A stretch of DNA of 64,000 bases from CAWGUU01 sp963825765 (GTDB lineage: Bacteria > Actinomycetota > Acidimicrobiia > Acidimicrobiales > AC-14). Below, in pieces: positions 8,629-16,532 of the stretch. The notes below the pieces were generated by a model that saw only the letters and a program-made list of their open reading frames with translations, searched no databases and was not told where the DNA came from. The translations under genes and the position numbers were made by a program. Where the stretch lies: contig CAWGUU010000009.1 in assembly GCA_963825765.1 (NCBI GenBank), positions 310,001-374,000 on the forward strand, read 5' to 3'. Each line of letters starts with the position of its first letter. The stretch's first letter is position 1.

Positions 8629-8656
8629 CTGTCGGCAGCCCCCGAGCGGAACTTGA
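8629..8656 (-). promoter_or_regulatory. Sigma-28/WhiG-like promoter for CAP gene 1
   Basis: On the minus strand TCAAGTT (8656-8650) and GCCGACAG (8636-8629) are separated by 13 bases. This resembles the FliA/SigD/WhiG class (TAAA-N15/16-GCCGATAA). The same elements with identical spacing lie upstream of the second CAP gene, and both leave a leader of about 100 nt. Confidence 0.6.
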
Positions 8657-8693
8657 GCGCCACGTACCGCGGCCGGACGACGCCCGTGCAGGG

Positions 8694-9728
8694 TCAGACC
8701 ACGAAGGTGATCGGGCCCACGACGGGCGAGACCAGGCCGTCGTAGGAGGCCGCCCAAAGGGTGTAGGTGCCGGGGGCCAGCGCCGGGAGGGGATAGGAGG
8801 TCATGCAGCCGGAGCACACCTTGGCCGTCGACCCGTTGTTCACCAGGGTGGAGCCCTTGTACAGCGCCACGTACACCCAGCCGGTGGTGCCGTCGGGGTC
8901 GTTGTAGGTGGCGTAGGCGTACGGGCCGATGCGTTGCACGCCGGCCGGTGCCAGCGGGGCACTGTGGTTGATGGTGAACACCGAAGGGGCGGACCAGGCG
9001 GTGAGCAGTATCCCGTCGTTGGACAGGGCGTAGAGACCGTACGTGCCGTCGGCGAGGCCGGCGATGGAGGCGCTCGCCACGCAGCCCGAACACACCACGG
9101 CGCTCCACACCAGGCGCACGACCGTGCCCTTGTCGTCCGCCACCAGGAAGAGCACCGCCCCCGTCTTGCCGTCGGGGTCGCTGAACCGGGCCGTGGCCTG
9201 CGCCGGGGTGGACCGCAGGGTGCTGGCGTGGACCGGCGTGAGCGCGGTCGGCACGGCCGGCGGCCGGTTGGGCTGGGTGGTCGTGCCGGACAACTGGGCG
9301 AAATCCTGGACCACGTACACGTAGTTGCCCGAGTAGGCGACCCCGACGCCGACCGAGTTCACGCCGGTGTCGACCATGTTGGCCCTGTGTCCCGGGCTGT
9401 TCAGGAAGCCCTGGTGGACGATGTCGACCGAGCCGCCCATCCCGACGTTCTCGGACAACTTCGACGCCGTCACCTGCGACCCGATGCCGACGTTGTGGGA
9501 GATGTTGCCCTCCCGGGCCATCTTGGCCGCCCACGAGCGGGCCGCCGACGTCAGCGCCGCGTCGATGCGGAGGGCGGGGGCGCCGACCGAGGAACGGGTC
9601 TGCTGGATCAACGTCATGACGCGCGTCTCGTCGGACGCGATGTCGGCGAAGGCCGGCGGCGTCAACGTGAGGACGAGGGCGGCGGCCAGGACCGCTGCTG
9701 CGGCGCGACAAAGACGCATGAGGGACAT
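8694..9728 (-). CDS. Secreted CAP (SCP/PR1-like) domain protein, copy 2
   Basis: A 344-residue paralogue of the preceding gene with the same architecture: signal peptide ending near AFADI, CAP domain (TSAARSWAAKMA, ISHNVGIGS, SENVGMGGS, SPGHRANMV, GVGVAYSGNYVYVVQDFA), then Ig-like repeats with CSGC motifs and the identical ending style (DGLVSPVVGPITFVV). ATG 9728 follows GAAGGAG by 4 nt. It is transcribed in the same direction as copy 1, but each copy has its own sigma-28-like promoter, so they are probably separate transcripts under one regulator. Confidence 0.88.
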   Translation of the reverse strand: MSLMRLCRAAAAVLAAALVLTLTPPAFADIASDETRVMTLIQQTRSSVGAPALRIDAALTSAARSWAAKMAREGNISHNVGIGSQVTASKLSENVGMGGSVDIVHQGFLNSPGHRANMVDTGVNSVGVGVAYSGNYVYVVQDFAQLSGTTTQPNRPPAVPTALTPVHASTLRSTPAQATARFSDPDGKTGAVLFLVADDKGTVVRLVWSAVVCSGCVASASIAGLADGTYGLYALSNDGILLTAWSAPSVFTINHSAPLAPAGVQRIGPYAYATYNDPDGTTGWVYVALYKGSTLVNNGSTAKVCSGCMTSYPLPALAPGTYTLWAASYDGLVSPVVGPITFVV

Positions 9729-9827
9729 CGGTCTCCTTCATCCGGCCGAAGCCGCAGATGACCGTTCCCGCCCATGGTCTGCTGCTGCCGGTCCCGGACT
9801 CTCGATCAGGTCAGGTACTGGGCTGCT

Positions 9828-9855
9828 TCGTCGGCAGGAGTTGCGAAAAACTTGA
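9828..9855 (-). promoter_or_regulatory. Sigma-28/WhiG-like promoter for CAP gene 2
   Basis: On the minus strand TCAAGTT (9855-9849), 13 bases, then GCCGACGA (9835-9828). The match in element sequence and spacing to the copy-1 promoter supports both. The leader to ATG 9728 is about 100 nt. Confidence 0.6.
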
Positions 9856-9881
9856 GAAGTTGGCTACCGGCCCGCGGCGAG

Positions 9882-9923
9882 GGTCAGACCAGGCCGCAGC
9901 GCGGTCAGATCAGGCCACAGCGC
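9882..9923. repeat. 21-bp imperfect direct repeat at the 3' end of the transglycosylase gene
   Basis: Two 21-bp units (9882-9902 and 9903-9923) match at 19 of 21 positions. The second unit encodes the last residues RCGLI plus stop of the transglycosylase; the first is a copy just past the stop that would read RCGLV plus stop. Confidence 0.7.
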
Positions 9924-10849
9924 GGGGCGACCGTCCACTGGCCCCACCCCGACCTGGCCTGGAGGTCGCGGGCGGCCTGATCCTGGACGGCCGGCGGGTA
10001 GTCCTGGGCGGAGCCCGTGTACCCGAGGGAGTGCCAGGTGGAGTCCAGGAACTGGTAGGCCCCGCCGTTGGAGGCGGCGTAGTTGTTGCCGGACTCCAGC
10101 TGGCGGATGCACGCGAAGGCCTCGTCCATGGACAGCGGCGACCCCCCGGGGGCGGCGACAGGGGCTGCGCTGACCGGCGCCGCCGCGACGGGGGCCGGCT
10201 TGGCCAGGGCTTGGGCCCGCAGCTGGGCGGTCCGGAGCGCCTCGGCCTCGGCCGCCTGCCGCTGCTCGGCCGCCACCAGCCCGGCCAGCTCGCCGCTCAC
10301 CTTGGTGAACACCGCCTGCTGGGACGCCAAGGCGTGGTCGAGGGCGTCCTTGTCACGCGCCAGGGCGTCGGCCTCGTCGCCCGCCCGGCGGTTGGCGTCG
10401 GCCAGTGACACCCGTCGCAGCTGGAGGTCGTCGCGGGTGGATCGCAGCCGTCCGACGGCGAGGCGGTCCTCGCCGCGCACCATGCGCAGGTAGGTCGTGC
10501 GGGCGACGATGTCGTTTCCCGAACCCCGGGTCATGCGTCCGACGACGGAGGCCGAACCTCCGGTCGTGTACGCCAACTGGGCGTGCGCGACCAGCTTCAG
10601 GCGGGCGTCCTCCTGGCGCCGTTCCGCCCCGCTCAGCTCGACCTCGGCCAGGGCCAGCGCCGATTGGGCCTGGGTCAGCCGCTCCTGGGCGCGACGGTGC
10701 TCCCTGTCGATGCCGACGATCGAGCGGGCCTGGTCGGCGAGCTTGGCCGACAGCGTGGCCGCCTCGGCCCGCTTGTCGGTGATCTCGTCGGCGGAGGCGC
10801 CAGGTGCCGGCATGGCCAGGACCAGGACGAGGAGCAGGGCTCCTGCCAT
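9905..10849 (-). CDS. Secreted coiled-coil protein with RPF/transglycosylase-like C-terminal domain
   Basis: A 314-residue secreted protein: signal peptide (ALLLVLVLAMPAPGASA), a long Ala/Arg/Glu-rich coiled coil at about residues 25-215, a Pro/Ala linker, and a C-terminal domain of about 75 residues (AFACIRQLESGNNYAASNGGAYQFL, STWHSLGYTG, then DLQARSGWGQWTVAPRCG) typical of resuscitation-promoting-factor-like lysozyme folds. The Glu in RQLESG is the likely catalytic acid. It probably cleaves peptidoglycan glycan strands, with the coiled coil regulating or positioning the enzyme as in PcsB/RipC-type hydrolases. TAGCGT about 45 nt upstream may be its -10. Confidence 0.85.
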   Translation of the reverse strand: MAGALLLVLVLAMPAPGASADEITDKRAEAATLSAKLADQARSIVGIDREHRRAQERLTQAQSALALAEVELSGAERRQEDARLKLVAHAQLAYTTGGSASVVGRMTRGSGNDIVARTTYLRMVRGEDRLAVGRLRSTRDDLQLRRVSLADANRRAGDEADALARDKDALDHALASQQAVFTKVSGELAGLVAAEQRQAAEAEALRTAQLRAQALAKPAPVAAAPVSAAPVAAPGGSPLSMDEAFACIRQLESGNNYAASNGGAYQFLDSTWHSLGYTGSAQDYPPAVQDQAARDLQARSGWGQWTVAPRCGLI

Positions 10850-10942
10850 GACGCTGATCCGGTGTCGGGTCAGGGCGGTCAGGCGTCCGACGCTACCCGC
10901 TCAGGTAGCCGGCGTCAGGTTCCCCACCCGCCGCCGACGTCC

Positions 10943-10980
10943 TCATGGGTGCACCATCGCTTCGGATGGTGCACCCATGA
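10943..10980. repeat. Perfect 16-bp inverted repeat (hairpin)
   Basis: TCATGGGTGCACCATC (10943-10958) and its exact reverse complement (10965-10980) flank the hexaloop GCTTCG. There is no T-run on either strand. A second small hairpin, TCCGGCC-TGC-GGCCGGA, follows at 10992-11008. It lies in the 229-bp gap between two minus-strand genes and could be a U-less terminator for the VOC gene or an extragenic palindromic repeat. Confidence 0.7.
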
Positions 10981-11078
10981 GAACCGTGACATCCGGCCTG
11001 CGGCCGGACGAAGCGCGCCACATTCGTTCGCTCGCCTGCGGCTCGCTCAGTGCACTCCTCGGATGCCGCCGACGGTCG

Positions 11079-11582
11079 CTATATGCCGCCGGCGGTCGTG
11101 GCGCCGTAGCGCTCCTTCTCGCGCTCGAGGTCGAGCCGGGCCAGCCGGCGGCGGCCGTCGAGGGCCTCGGCGTCGAGGCTGTCGGCGGGCACGATCCAGG
11201 CGATCTCGAAGTCCAGCCCGTCTGGGTCCCGTCCGTACAGGCTCTTGGTGGTGCCATGGTCGGTGGCGCCGACGAGGGCGCCGCGGTCGGCCAGGACGTG
11301 GGACAGCCGCTCGAGCTCGCCGAGGGTGTCGACTTCCCAGGCCAGGTGGTAGAGCCCGACCGTCGAGCGCCCGGCCGTCGACCCGCCGGCGCGGTCGCCG
11401 ATCTCGAACAGCCCGATGTCGTGGTCGTTGGTCGATCCCGGGGCCTGGAGGAACGCCGCGCCGGCAAAGCCGTCAGCAGCCATGGGCAGGACGCGGAATC
11501 CGAGCGCCTCCGTGTAGAACGCCACGCTGCGGGCTACGTTCCGCACGTAGAGCACCGCATGGTTGAGTCGTGTGATGGGCAT
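11079..11582 (-). CDS. VOC-family (glyoxalase/extradiol dioxygenase-like) protein
   Basis: A 167-residue vicinal-oxygen-chelate protein with two beta-alpha-beta-beta-beta modules: ITRLNHAVLYVRNVARSVAFYTEALGFRV opens the first and LYHLAWEVDTLGELERLSHVL the second, ending in LYGRDPDGLDFEIAW. The likely metal ligands are His8 in module 1, His and Glu in module 2 (YHLAWEV; DFEIAW). It is divergent from a MarR-family regulator across a 90-bp gap, a common regulator/target layout for detoxification enzymes. The substrate is unknown. Confidence 0.87.
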   Translation of the reverse strand: MPITRLNHAVLYVRNVARSVAFYTEALGFRVLPMAADGFAGAAFLQAPGSTNDHDIGLFEIGDRAGGSTAGRSTVGLYHLAWEVDTLGELERLSHVLADRGALVGATDHGTTKSLYGRDPDGLDFEIAWIVPADSLDAEALDGRRRLARLDLEREKERYGATTAGGI

Positions 11583-11623
11583 GGGTGAGCCTCCCCCCGG
11601 TCAAGGCCGGGAACTGTTCACCG

Positions 11624-11651
11624 TTGCAAACATGCTTGAGCGTTCAATGAT
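11624..11651 (+). promoter_or_regulatory. Candidate promoter and MarR operator
   Basis: In the divergent gap TTGAGCGTTCAA (11636-11647) is a near-palindrome (10 of 12 symmetric), the usual shape of a MarR-family site. TTGCAA (11624-11629) could be the -35 of the rightward marR promoter, with a weak -10 near 11646. Binding would repress one or both genes. Confidence 0.4.
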
Positions 11652-11672
11652 TCCGGTGGGAGACTAGCTCCG

Positions 11673-12152
11673 ATGGGCGAGACGCGCTGGCTGACCGACG
11701 ACGAGCAACAGGCATGGCGGTCGTTCCTCGTCGCCACCAACCTGCTCTACGACCAGCTCGACCGCGAGCTCCAGCGCGACGCCGGCTTCCCGCATGGCTA
11801 TTACGAGATCCTCGTGCGCCTCTCGGAGGCACCCGACCGGCGGCTGCGCATGAGCCAGCTGGCCGAACGGTCGCAGTCGTCGCGGAGCAGGATCTCCCAC
11901 GCCGTCTCGCGGCTGGAGGAATCCGGCTGGGTCACGCGGGACAGCTGTGCGACCGACCGGCGGGGATCCTTCGCGGTGCTGACCGACGAGGGCTTCGCCG
12001 CTCTCGAGGCGGCCGCGCCGGGCCACGTGGAGGGCGTCCGCCGTCACCTCTTCGACACGCTCACCGACGAGCAGGTGGTGCAGCTCCGCACCATCAGCCA
12101 GGCCTTGGTGTCCCATCTCACCGCCGAGGCGCCGCTCTCCACGGACGGGTAG
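11673..12152 (+). CDS. MarR family transcriptional regulator
   Basis: A 159-residue winged-helix regulator. Visible parts are the dimerisation helix (WRSFLVATNLLYDQLDREL), the recognition-helix region (MSQLAERSQSSRSRISHAVSRLEESGWVTR) and the wing (SCATDRRGSFAVLTDEG), with the DRR turn typical of MarR. It probably represses the divergent VOC gene and itself through the site in the shared gap. The effector is not evident. It converges with the DUF2505 gene 11 bp downstream. Confidence 0.9.
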   Translation: MGETRWLTDDEQQAWRSFLVATNLLYDQLDRELQRDAGFPHGYYEILVRLSEAPDRRLRMSQLAERSQSSRSRISHAVSRLEESGWVTRDSCATDRRGSFAVLTDEGFAALEAAAPGHVEGVRRHLFDTLTDEQVVQLRTISQALVSHLTAEAPLSTDG

Positions 12153-12163
12153 TTCGCGCTCCG

Positions 12164-12667
12164 TCAGGCGGGGTGGGCGCGGGTCGAGAGCCAGTCCGCC
12201 ACCGCCTGCTGCTGGGTGGCGGCGTTCTCCACCAGGCCGGCGACGATCGTCCGGGCGACGGTCTGGCCCACGAACGGGAACCGGACGTCGAGGTCGGCCT
12301 CGGCCACCCTGACAGTGCCGCCGTAGGCCTCCTCGAGGGTGACGGTGCCGGAGCAGCGCAGTCGGTCGCCGTAGTGGTCGGGCACGATGCGGAACGTCTG
12401 TCGGTGGGTGCTGCGGTCCAGCTCGGACTCCTCCACCCACGTCAGGCGGTCGCGGTCGAGGACGGCGGCGATGGCCGGTGACAGGTCGCCGGTGAACCGG
12501 TACCTGACCCGCTGGCGCACGGTGTCGCCGTCGGCCGTCTGGTCGACCAGCTCGGGATGGCCCAGCTCGGCGTTGGCCGACAGGTGCGCCAGCAGGTCGG
12601 GGTCGACGAACGCCGACTCGACGGTCTCCAGGGGCGCGTCGAACTGTTGCTCGAGCCGGAAGTGCAT
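12164..12667 (-). CDS. DUF2505 family protein (SRPBCC-like)
   Basis: A 167-residue protein matching DUF2505, an actinobacterial START/SRPBCC-like family with a hydrophobic ligand pocket. It begins MHFRLEQQFDAPLETVESAFVDP, has the central VRYRFTGDLSPAIAAVLDRDRLTWVEES block, and ends in a helix containing VENAATQQQAVADWL. On the minus strand CAGAAT lies 6 nt before the ATG, in line with leaderless starts in this window. The ligand and function are unknown. Confidence 0.85.
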   Translation of the reverse strand: MHFRLEQQFDAPLETVESAFVDPDLLAHLSANAELGHPELVDQTADGDTVRQRVRYRFTGDLSPAIAAVLDRDRLTWVEESELDRSTHRQTFRIVPDHYGDRLRCSGTVTLEEAYGGTVRVAEADLDVRFPFVGQTVARTIVAGLVENAATQQQAVADWLSTRAHPA

Positions 12668-12691
12668 CCGCCCATTCTGGCCGCCCTTCGG

Positions 12692-13768
12692 TCAGGGCAG
12701 CAGCAGGTGGACGTCGCCGAACTCGTGCCAGCGGTACCCGAGCTCCAGGGCGGCGGCGTAGCTGCGGTCGATGGCGGCCCGTCCGCCGACCGCCTCGACC
12801 AGCAGCAGGTGGGAGCCGGCGGGCGGGTGCCAGCCGGTGAGGAGCCCGTCGACCACGCGGGCGCCACGCTCGGGGGTGACGACGAGCTCCGTCCAGCCGT
12901 GCGAGGGATGGACTGTGCCCGCCCCGTCGGCGGCCGACTCGAGGGCGCGGGTGACGGTGGTGCCGACGGCGACGACGCGGCGGCCGGCCCGGTGGGCGCC
13001 GTTGACCCGCTCCGCCGTCTCGACCGGCACCCGGTAGGGCTCGGGGTAGGGAAGCTCGCCGGGCTCGGCCGACGAGACGCCGGTGTGCAGGACGATCGGC
13101 GTCACCGCCACGCCCTTGCTCACCAGGGCGGTCACCACCTCGGGGGTGAACGGCCGCGCCGCGCTGGGCATCTCGGCGCTGCCCGGCTCCCGGGCGAACA
13201 CGGTCTGGTAGTCGGACAGCGGGAAGGCCCTGTCGGGGCACCCGTAGCGGATGGGGCGGCCGACGCGGCCGAGGTAGGCGGGCACGGCGTCGGGTAGCGA
13301 GAGGACGGCGTACCAGAGCCGGGCGGGACGGAGATCGGCCCTGTCGGTCGGGTTGGCGGCGGCCGGGTACGGCGACAGCAGCTCGACGGTGCCGCCGCCG
13401 GGGAGCCCGAGGCGGCGTCCGGGCTCGCCGTCGAAGAAGGGTTGGCTGCCGGCGCGACACGGCACCCGCAGCTCGACCAGCCACAGGTCGCCCGGGAGTC
13501 TCGTCGACAGGTGGACGAGGAGCCCGTCGTCGGTGGGCACCGCGGCCGGCAGGGTGGCCGACGTGTTGACCACCACCACGTCCCCGGCCTCGAGGAAGTC
13601 GGGCAGGTCGGCGAAGGTCGTGTGCTCGAGCGTGGGCCGGGAACGCCAGGCCACCATCATCCGGGCGTCGTGGCGGCGACCGCCCGACGCCTCGACCGGC
13701 TCGTCGGCGATCAGCTCCGCCGGCAGGTCCAGGCCGGCGGGCCGCAGGCCGGCCAGTGTCGTCGTCAT
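12692..13768 (-). CDS. QueA-like S-adenosylmethionine:tRNA ribosyltransferase-isomerase family protein
   Basis: A 358-residue protein of the QueA family, whose classic member transfers and isomerises the ribosyl part of SAM onto 7-aminomethyl-7-deazaguanine in tRNA during queuosine synthesis. It shows the N-terminal ADEPVEASGGRRHDARMMV (cf. QueA R-DxSRLLV), GDVVVVNTSATLPA, the VHLSTRLPGDLWLVEL barrel and the C-terminal GRRVVAVGTTVTRALES and HLLLVEAVGG blocks. ATG 13768 overlaps the stop of the upstream SDR gene (ATGA). No tgt, queC-F or other queuosine gene is present, so this may be an actinobacterial QueA-like branch with another role. Confidence 0.82.
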   Translation of the reverse strand: MTTTLAGLRPAGLDLPAELIADEPVEASGGRRHDARMMVAWRSRPTLEHTTFADLPDFLEAGDVVVVNTSATLPAAVPTDDGLLVHLSTRLPGDLWLVELRVPCRAGSQPFFDGEPGRRLGLPGGGTVELLSPYPAAANPTDRADLRPARLWYAVLSLPDAVPAYLGRVGRPIRYGCPDRAFPLSDYQTVFAREPGSAEMPSAARPFTPEVVTALVSKGVAVTPIVLHTGVSSAEPGELPYPEPYRVPVETAERVNGAHRAGRRVVAVGTTVTRALESAADGAGTVHPSHGWTELVVTPERGARVVDGLLTGWHPPAGSHLLLVEAVGGRAAIDRSYAAALELGYRWHEFGDVHLLLP

Positions 13769-14475
13769 CGGACGGCGCTCAGGGCGCGCGCCTGGTAGCG
13801 GCCGCTCGGCAGGGTGCCCTCGATGAGGCGCACGAGTCCGGGGACGCTGGCTTCGGGCGGCGGCCGGTCGGAGATGTCCTCGCCGGGAAAAGCCTCGGCG
13901 TGCATCTGGGTGTTCATGTCGCCGGGGTCCACCCGGTACACGCGCAGCTCCGGCCGCTCGACGGCGAGCACCGCCGCGGCCTGCTCCAGGGCCGCCTTCG
14001 ACGATCCGTACCCGCCCCATCCTTCGTAGGCCTCGACGGCAGCGTCGGAGGTGACCGCCACCACGCATCCGCCGGGTGCCATGAGCGGCAGTGCGAGCTG
14101 GGTCAGCCGCACGGGCGCCAGCACGTTGACCGCGTACACGTGGGCCAGCACGTCCGGCGGGTAGTCGGCAAGGGCGGGCTGGGGGCTCGGCCCCAGGACG
14201 CTGGCGTTGTGCACGAGGGCGTCGAGCCGCCCGAGTCCCCGCACGGCGGCGACAAGGTCGGTCCGGTGGGTCTCGTCGGCCACGTCGCCGGGCAGGGCGA
14301 CCACGGTGGTGACCCGGGCGAGGGCCCGGGCCGCGCGGTGGAGGGCGTCGGCGCCCCGGGCGTCGATCACAAGGGCCCACCCCCTGTCGGCGAGGGCGCC
14401 GGCGAGGGCCCGGCCCAGGCCACGCGAGGCGCCGGTTATCAGGGCAATGGGCCTGTCCTTCTGGATGTGTTCCAT
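13765..14475 (-). CDS. SDR family oxidoreductase
   Basis: A 236-residue classical short-chain dehydrogenase: Rossmann motif TGASRGLGRA at about residues 14-23, NAS at about 90 (in place of NNAG), catalytic Ser in VTSDA, then YGSSK (YxxxK), and the PGDMNT cofactor segment. NAD(P)-dependent and cytosolic. TAGGTT lies 6 nt before the ATG on the minus strand, so the transcript is probably leaderless. It is coupled to the QueA-like gene by a 4-bp overlap, which suggests a joint pathway not recognised here. Confidence 0.9.
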   Translation of the reverse strand: MEHIQKDRPIALITGASRGLGRALAGALADRGWALVIDARGADALHRAARALARVTTVVALPGDVADETHRTDLVAAVRGLGRLDALVHNASVLGPSPQPALADYPPDVLAHVYAVNVLAPVRLTQLALPLMAPGGCVVAVTSDAAVEAYEGWGGYGSSKAALEQAAAVLAVERPELRVYRVDPGDMNTQMHAEAFPGEDISDRPPPEASVPGLVRLIEGTLPSGRYQARALSAVR

Positions 14476-14562
14476 ACGTCGAACCTACGGAGAAGGCACT
14501 GCCTCCACATCGGGCGGAGGACCGGATTCGGCCTCGGTCGGAAGGCCTAGGACCCCGCCGAC

Positions 14563-15228
14563 CTAGGAGCCGGTGCCGGCGAGCCCGTGACGGGCGGCGT
14601 ACAGCGCGGCCTGGGTGCGGTCGGCCACGCCGAGCTTGGCCAGGATGCTGCTGACGTGGGTCTTCACCGTCTTCTCCGAGACGAACAGCCGGGCCGCCAG
14701 GTCGCGGTTGGACAGACCCTCGCCCAGCAGGCCCAGCACCTCCGTCTCCCGCGGCGTGAGCAGCGCGAGAGGGGACGGGTGGCCGTGGGCGATCTCGGCC
14801 ATCACCACCGAGGTGACCTGCGGGTCGAGGAAGCGCTCGCCACGGGCCACCGTCCTGACCGCGTCCTCCACCTGCGAGGGGTGGGCGTCCTTGAGCAGGT
14901 AGCCGGCGGCACCGGCCTGTATGGCGGGGATCACCTGGTCGTCGGAGGAGAAGCTGGTAAGCACCAGCACGCGCGCCGCAGGGGCCGCATCGGCGATCCG
15001 GCGGATGGCGGCCAGCCCCCCGGCGCCCGGCATGACCAGGTCCATGAGCACGACGTCGGGTCGCAGCTCGGCGGCCAGCTCCACCGCCGCCTCGCCGTCG
15101 GCGGCCTCGCCGACCACCTCGATGCCGGCGCGGGTGTCGAGGAAGGAACGCAGACCCTGGCGCACGACGGGGTGGTCGTCGGCCACCAGGACGCGGATCG
15201 GGCCGCGGGAGCGGCTCGGATCAGTCAT
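14563..15228 (-). CDS. NarL/LuxR-family response regulator
   Basis: A 221-residue response regulator: receiver domain with the DD pair (VADDHPVVRQGL), phospho-acceptor Asp in VVLMDLVMPG, switch Thr/Ser in VLTSFSSDD and Lys in YLLKDAHP, followed by a LuxR-type helix-turn-helix (LTPRETEVLGLLGEGLSNRDLAARL, KTVKTHVSSILAKLGV). Its start overlaps the kinase gene's end by 8 bp, so the pair forms one two-component system. Target genes are unknown; the neighbouring SDR/QueA-like genes are on the same strand but have their own promoter. Confidence 0.93.
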   Translation of the reverse strand: MTDPSRSRGPIRVLVADDHPVVRQGLRSFLDTRAGIEVVGEAADGEAAVELAAELRPDVVLMDLVMPGAGGLAAIRRIADAAPAARVLVLTSFSSDDQVIPAIQAGAAGYLLKDAHPSQVEDAVRTVARGERFLDPQVTSVVMAEIAHGHPSPLALLTPRETEVLGLLGEGLSNRDLAARLFVSEKTVKTHVSSILAKLGVADRTQAALYAARHGLAGTGS

Positions 15229-16378
15229 TCGGCACGACGACCGATACGGTCGTCCCCCCGCCCGGGACGGAGTCGATGGTCAGCGTGCCGCCCAGGGCCG
15301 CCGCCCGCTCCCGCATCGAGGTGAGCCCCAGCCGGCGGGACCGGATGGCGCGTGCCGCGGGGTCGAAGCCGTCGCCGTCGTCGGTGACGGTGAGGGTGAC
15401 CGAATCGTCGTCCACGGTGAGGGCCACCGACGCCGACTGCGCCGACGCGTGGCGGACGACGTTGGTGAGCGCCTCCTGGGCGATGCGGAACAGCTGCGCC
15501 TCCGTCTCCGGGCCCACCCGCCCGGGGGGCGGACCTGACGACGTCATCCCGACGTCCAGGCCGTGGGCCCGCCCCACCAGCTCGAGGTGCTTGGCCAGGG
15601 CCGAGGCCAAGCCGTCGTCGTCGAGGGCGGTCGGCCGCAGCTCGAACACGAGCGACCGCACCTCCGATGCCGCCGCCCGGGCCAGGTCCTGGACGGTGGC
15701 CAGCTCCGCCTCCGCCCGGTCGGGATCGGTGCGCACGAGCGCGGCGGCGGCGCCGGCGGTGAGGCCAAGGCTGAACAGGGTCTGGGCCAGGGCGTCGTGC
15801 AGCTCGCGGGCGACGCGCGTGCGCTCCTCCACGATGCTCAGCTCCCGGCTCTGCTCGTACAGCCTGGCGTTCTCGATGGCGATGGCGGCGTGGGCGGCCA
15901 GCACACCGATGAGGGCCTCGTCGTCCTCGGTGAAGATGGGCGCGTCCTCCTTGTCGGCGAGGTAGAAGGCGCCGACGATGTCTCCCTTGAAGACGATCGG
16001 CACGCCGAGGAACGAGCGCATGCGCGGATGGGCGGCCGGCCACCAGCTGAACCTCGGGTCGGCGCCGACGTCGTGGGTCCGCAGTGGCTCGGGATCCGAC
16101 AGCAGCGACCCGAGCAGGCCGTGGGTGCGGGGGAGGGGGCCGATCCGGTCCACGAGCTCGTCGCTCATGCCGGCGTGGATGAACTGGGCGAACCCAGTGC
16201 CGTCGTCGTCGGGCACGCCGACGGCCGCGTACCGGGCCGACACCAGGGTGCGGGCGGCGTGGACCAGGCGCTCCAGCACGGTGTGCACCGACAGGTCCCC
16301 GGCCACTCCGAGCACCGCTTCGCTCACCGCCGCGAGGGCCGCGGCCGACGGCGAGTCAGGCATCGCCACGACGACCAT
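15221..16378 (-). CDS. GAF-domain sensor histidine kinase (NarL-system type)
   Basis: A 385-residue cytosolic kinase with no membrane segment. An N-terminal GAF domain (about residues 25-175; RSFLGVPIVFKGDIVGAFYLADK) precedes a HisKA_3 dimerisation domain (RVARELHDALAQTLFSLGL, the phospho-accepting His at about residue 207) and an HATPase_c domain (N-box EALTNVVRHA, G-box DDGDGFDP, GLTSMRERAAALGG). GAF sensing of a small molecule, redox state or light is typical of DevS-type kinases; which applies is not visible. Cognate regulator is the overlapping downstream gene. Confidence 0.93.
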   Translation of the reverse strand: MVVVAMPDSPSAAALAAVSEAVLGVAGDLSVHTVLERLVHAARTLVSARYAAVGVPDDDGTGFAQFIHAGMSDELVDRIGPLPRTHGLLGSLLSDPEPLRTHDVGADPRFSWWPAAHPRMRSFLGVPIVFKGDIVGAFYLADKEDAPIFTEDDEALIGVLAAHAAIAIENARLYEQSRELSIVEERTRVARELHDALAQTLFSLGLTAGAAAALVRTDPDRAEAELATVQDLARAAASEVRSLVFELRPTALDDDGLASALAKHLELVGRAHGLDVGMTSSGPPPGRVGPETEAQLFRIAQEALTNVVRHASAQSASVALTVDDDSVTLTVTDDGDGFDPAARAIRSRRLGLTSMRERAAALGGTLTIDSVPGGGTTVSVVVPND

Positions 16379-16532
16379 TGTGCGGCATCGGGGACCTCAC
16401 GGACTGAACCGGCGTCGGGTGGCGCGGATCGGTAGAGTCATCGGACAGGATCCGGAAACTCAGGTTTGATCGGTGACCCGAAGGCCGACGTTGGGGGCGC
16501 GGGGGATGCCGGCCAGAAAAGGAGATCGAGAC

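Noticed and set aside
10850..10942. Possible c-di-AMP (ydaO-type) riboswitch before the RPF-like cell-wall hydrolase gene, as known in other actinobacteria
   Set aside because: The leader has a GCTACC/GGTAGC hairpin but none of the conserved ydaO sequence blocks could be found.
16456..16502. Sigma-28-like promoter (CTCAGGTT ... GCCGACG) upstream of the repeat protein
   Set aside because: The spacer is 17 instead of 13 bases and the -35 differs (TCAGGTT, not TCAAGTT); the gene has a strong ribosome site and no matching leader.
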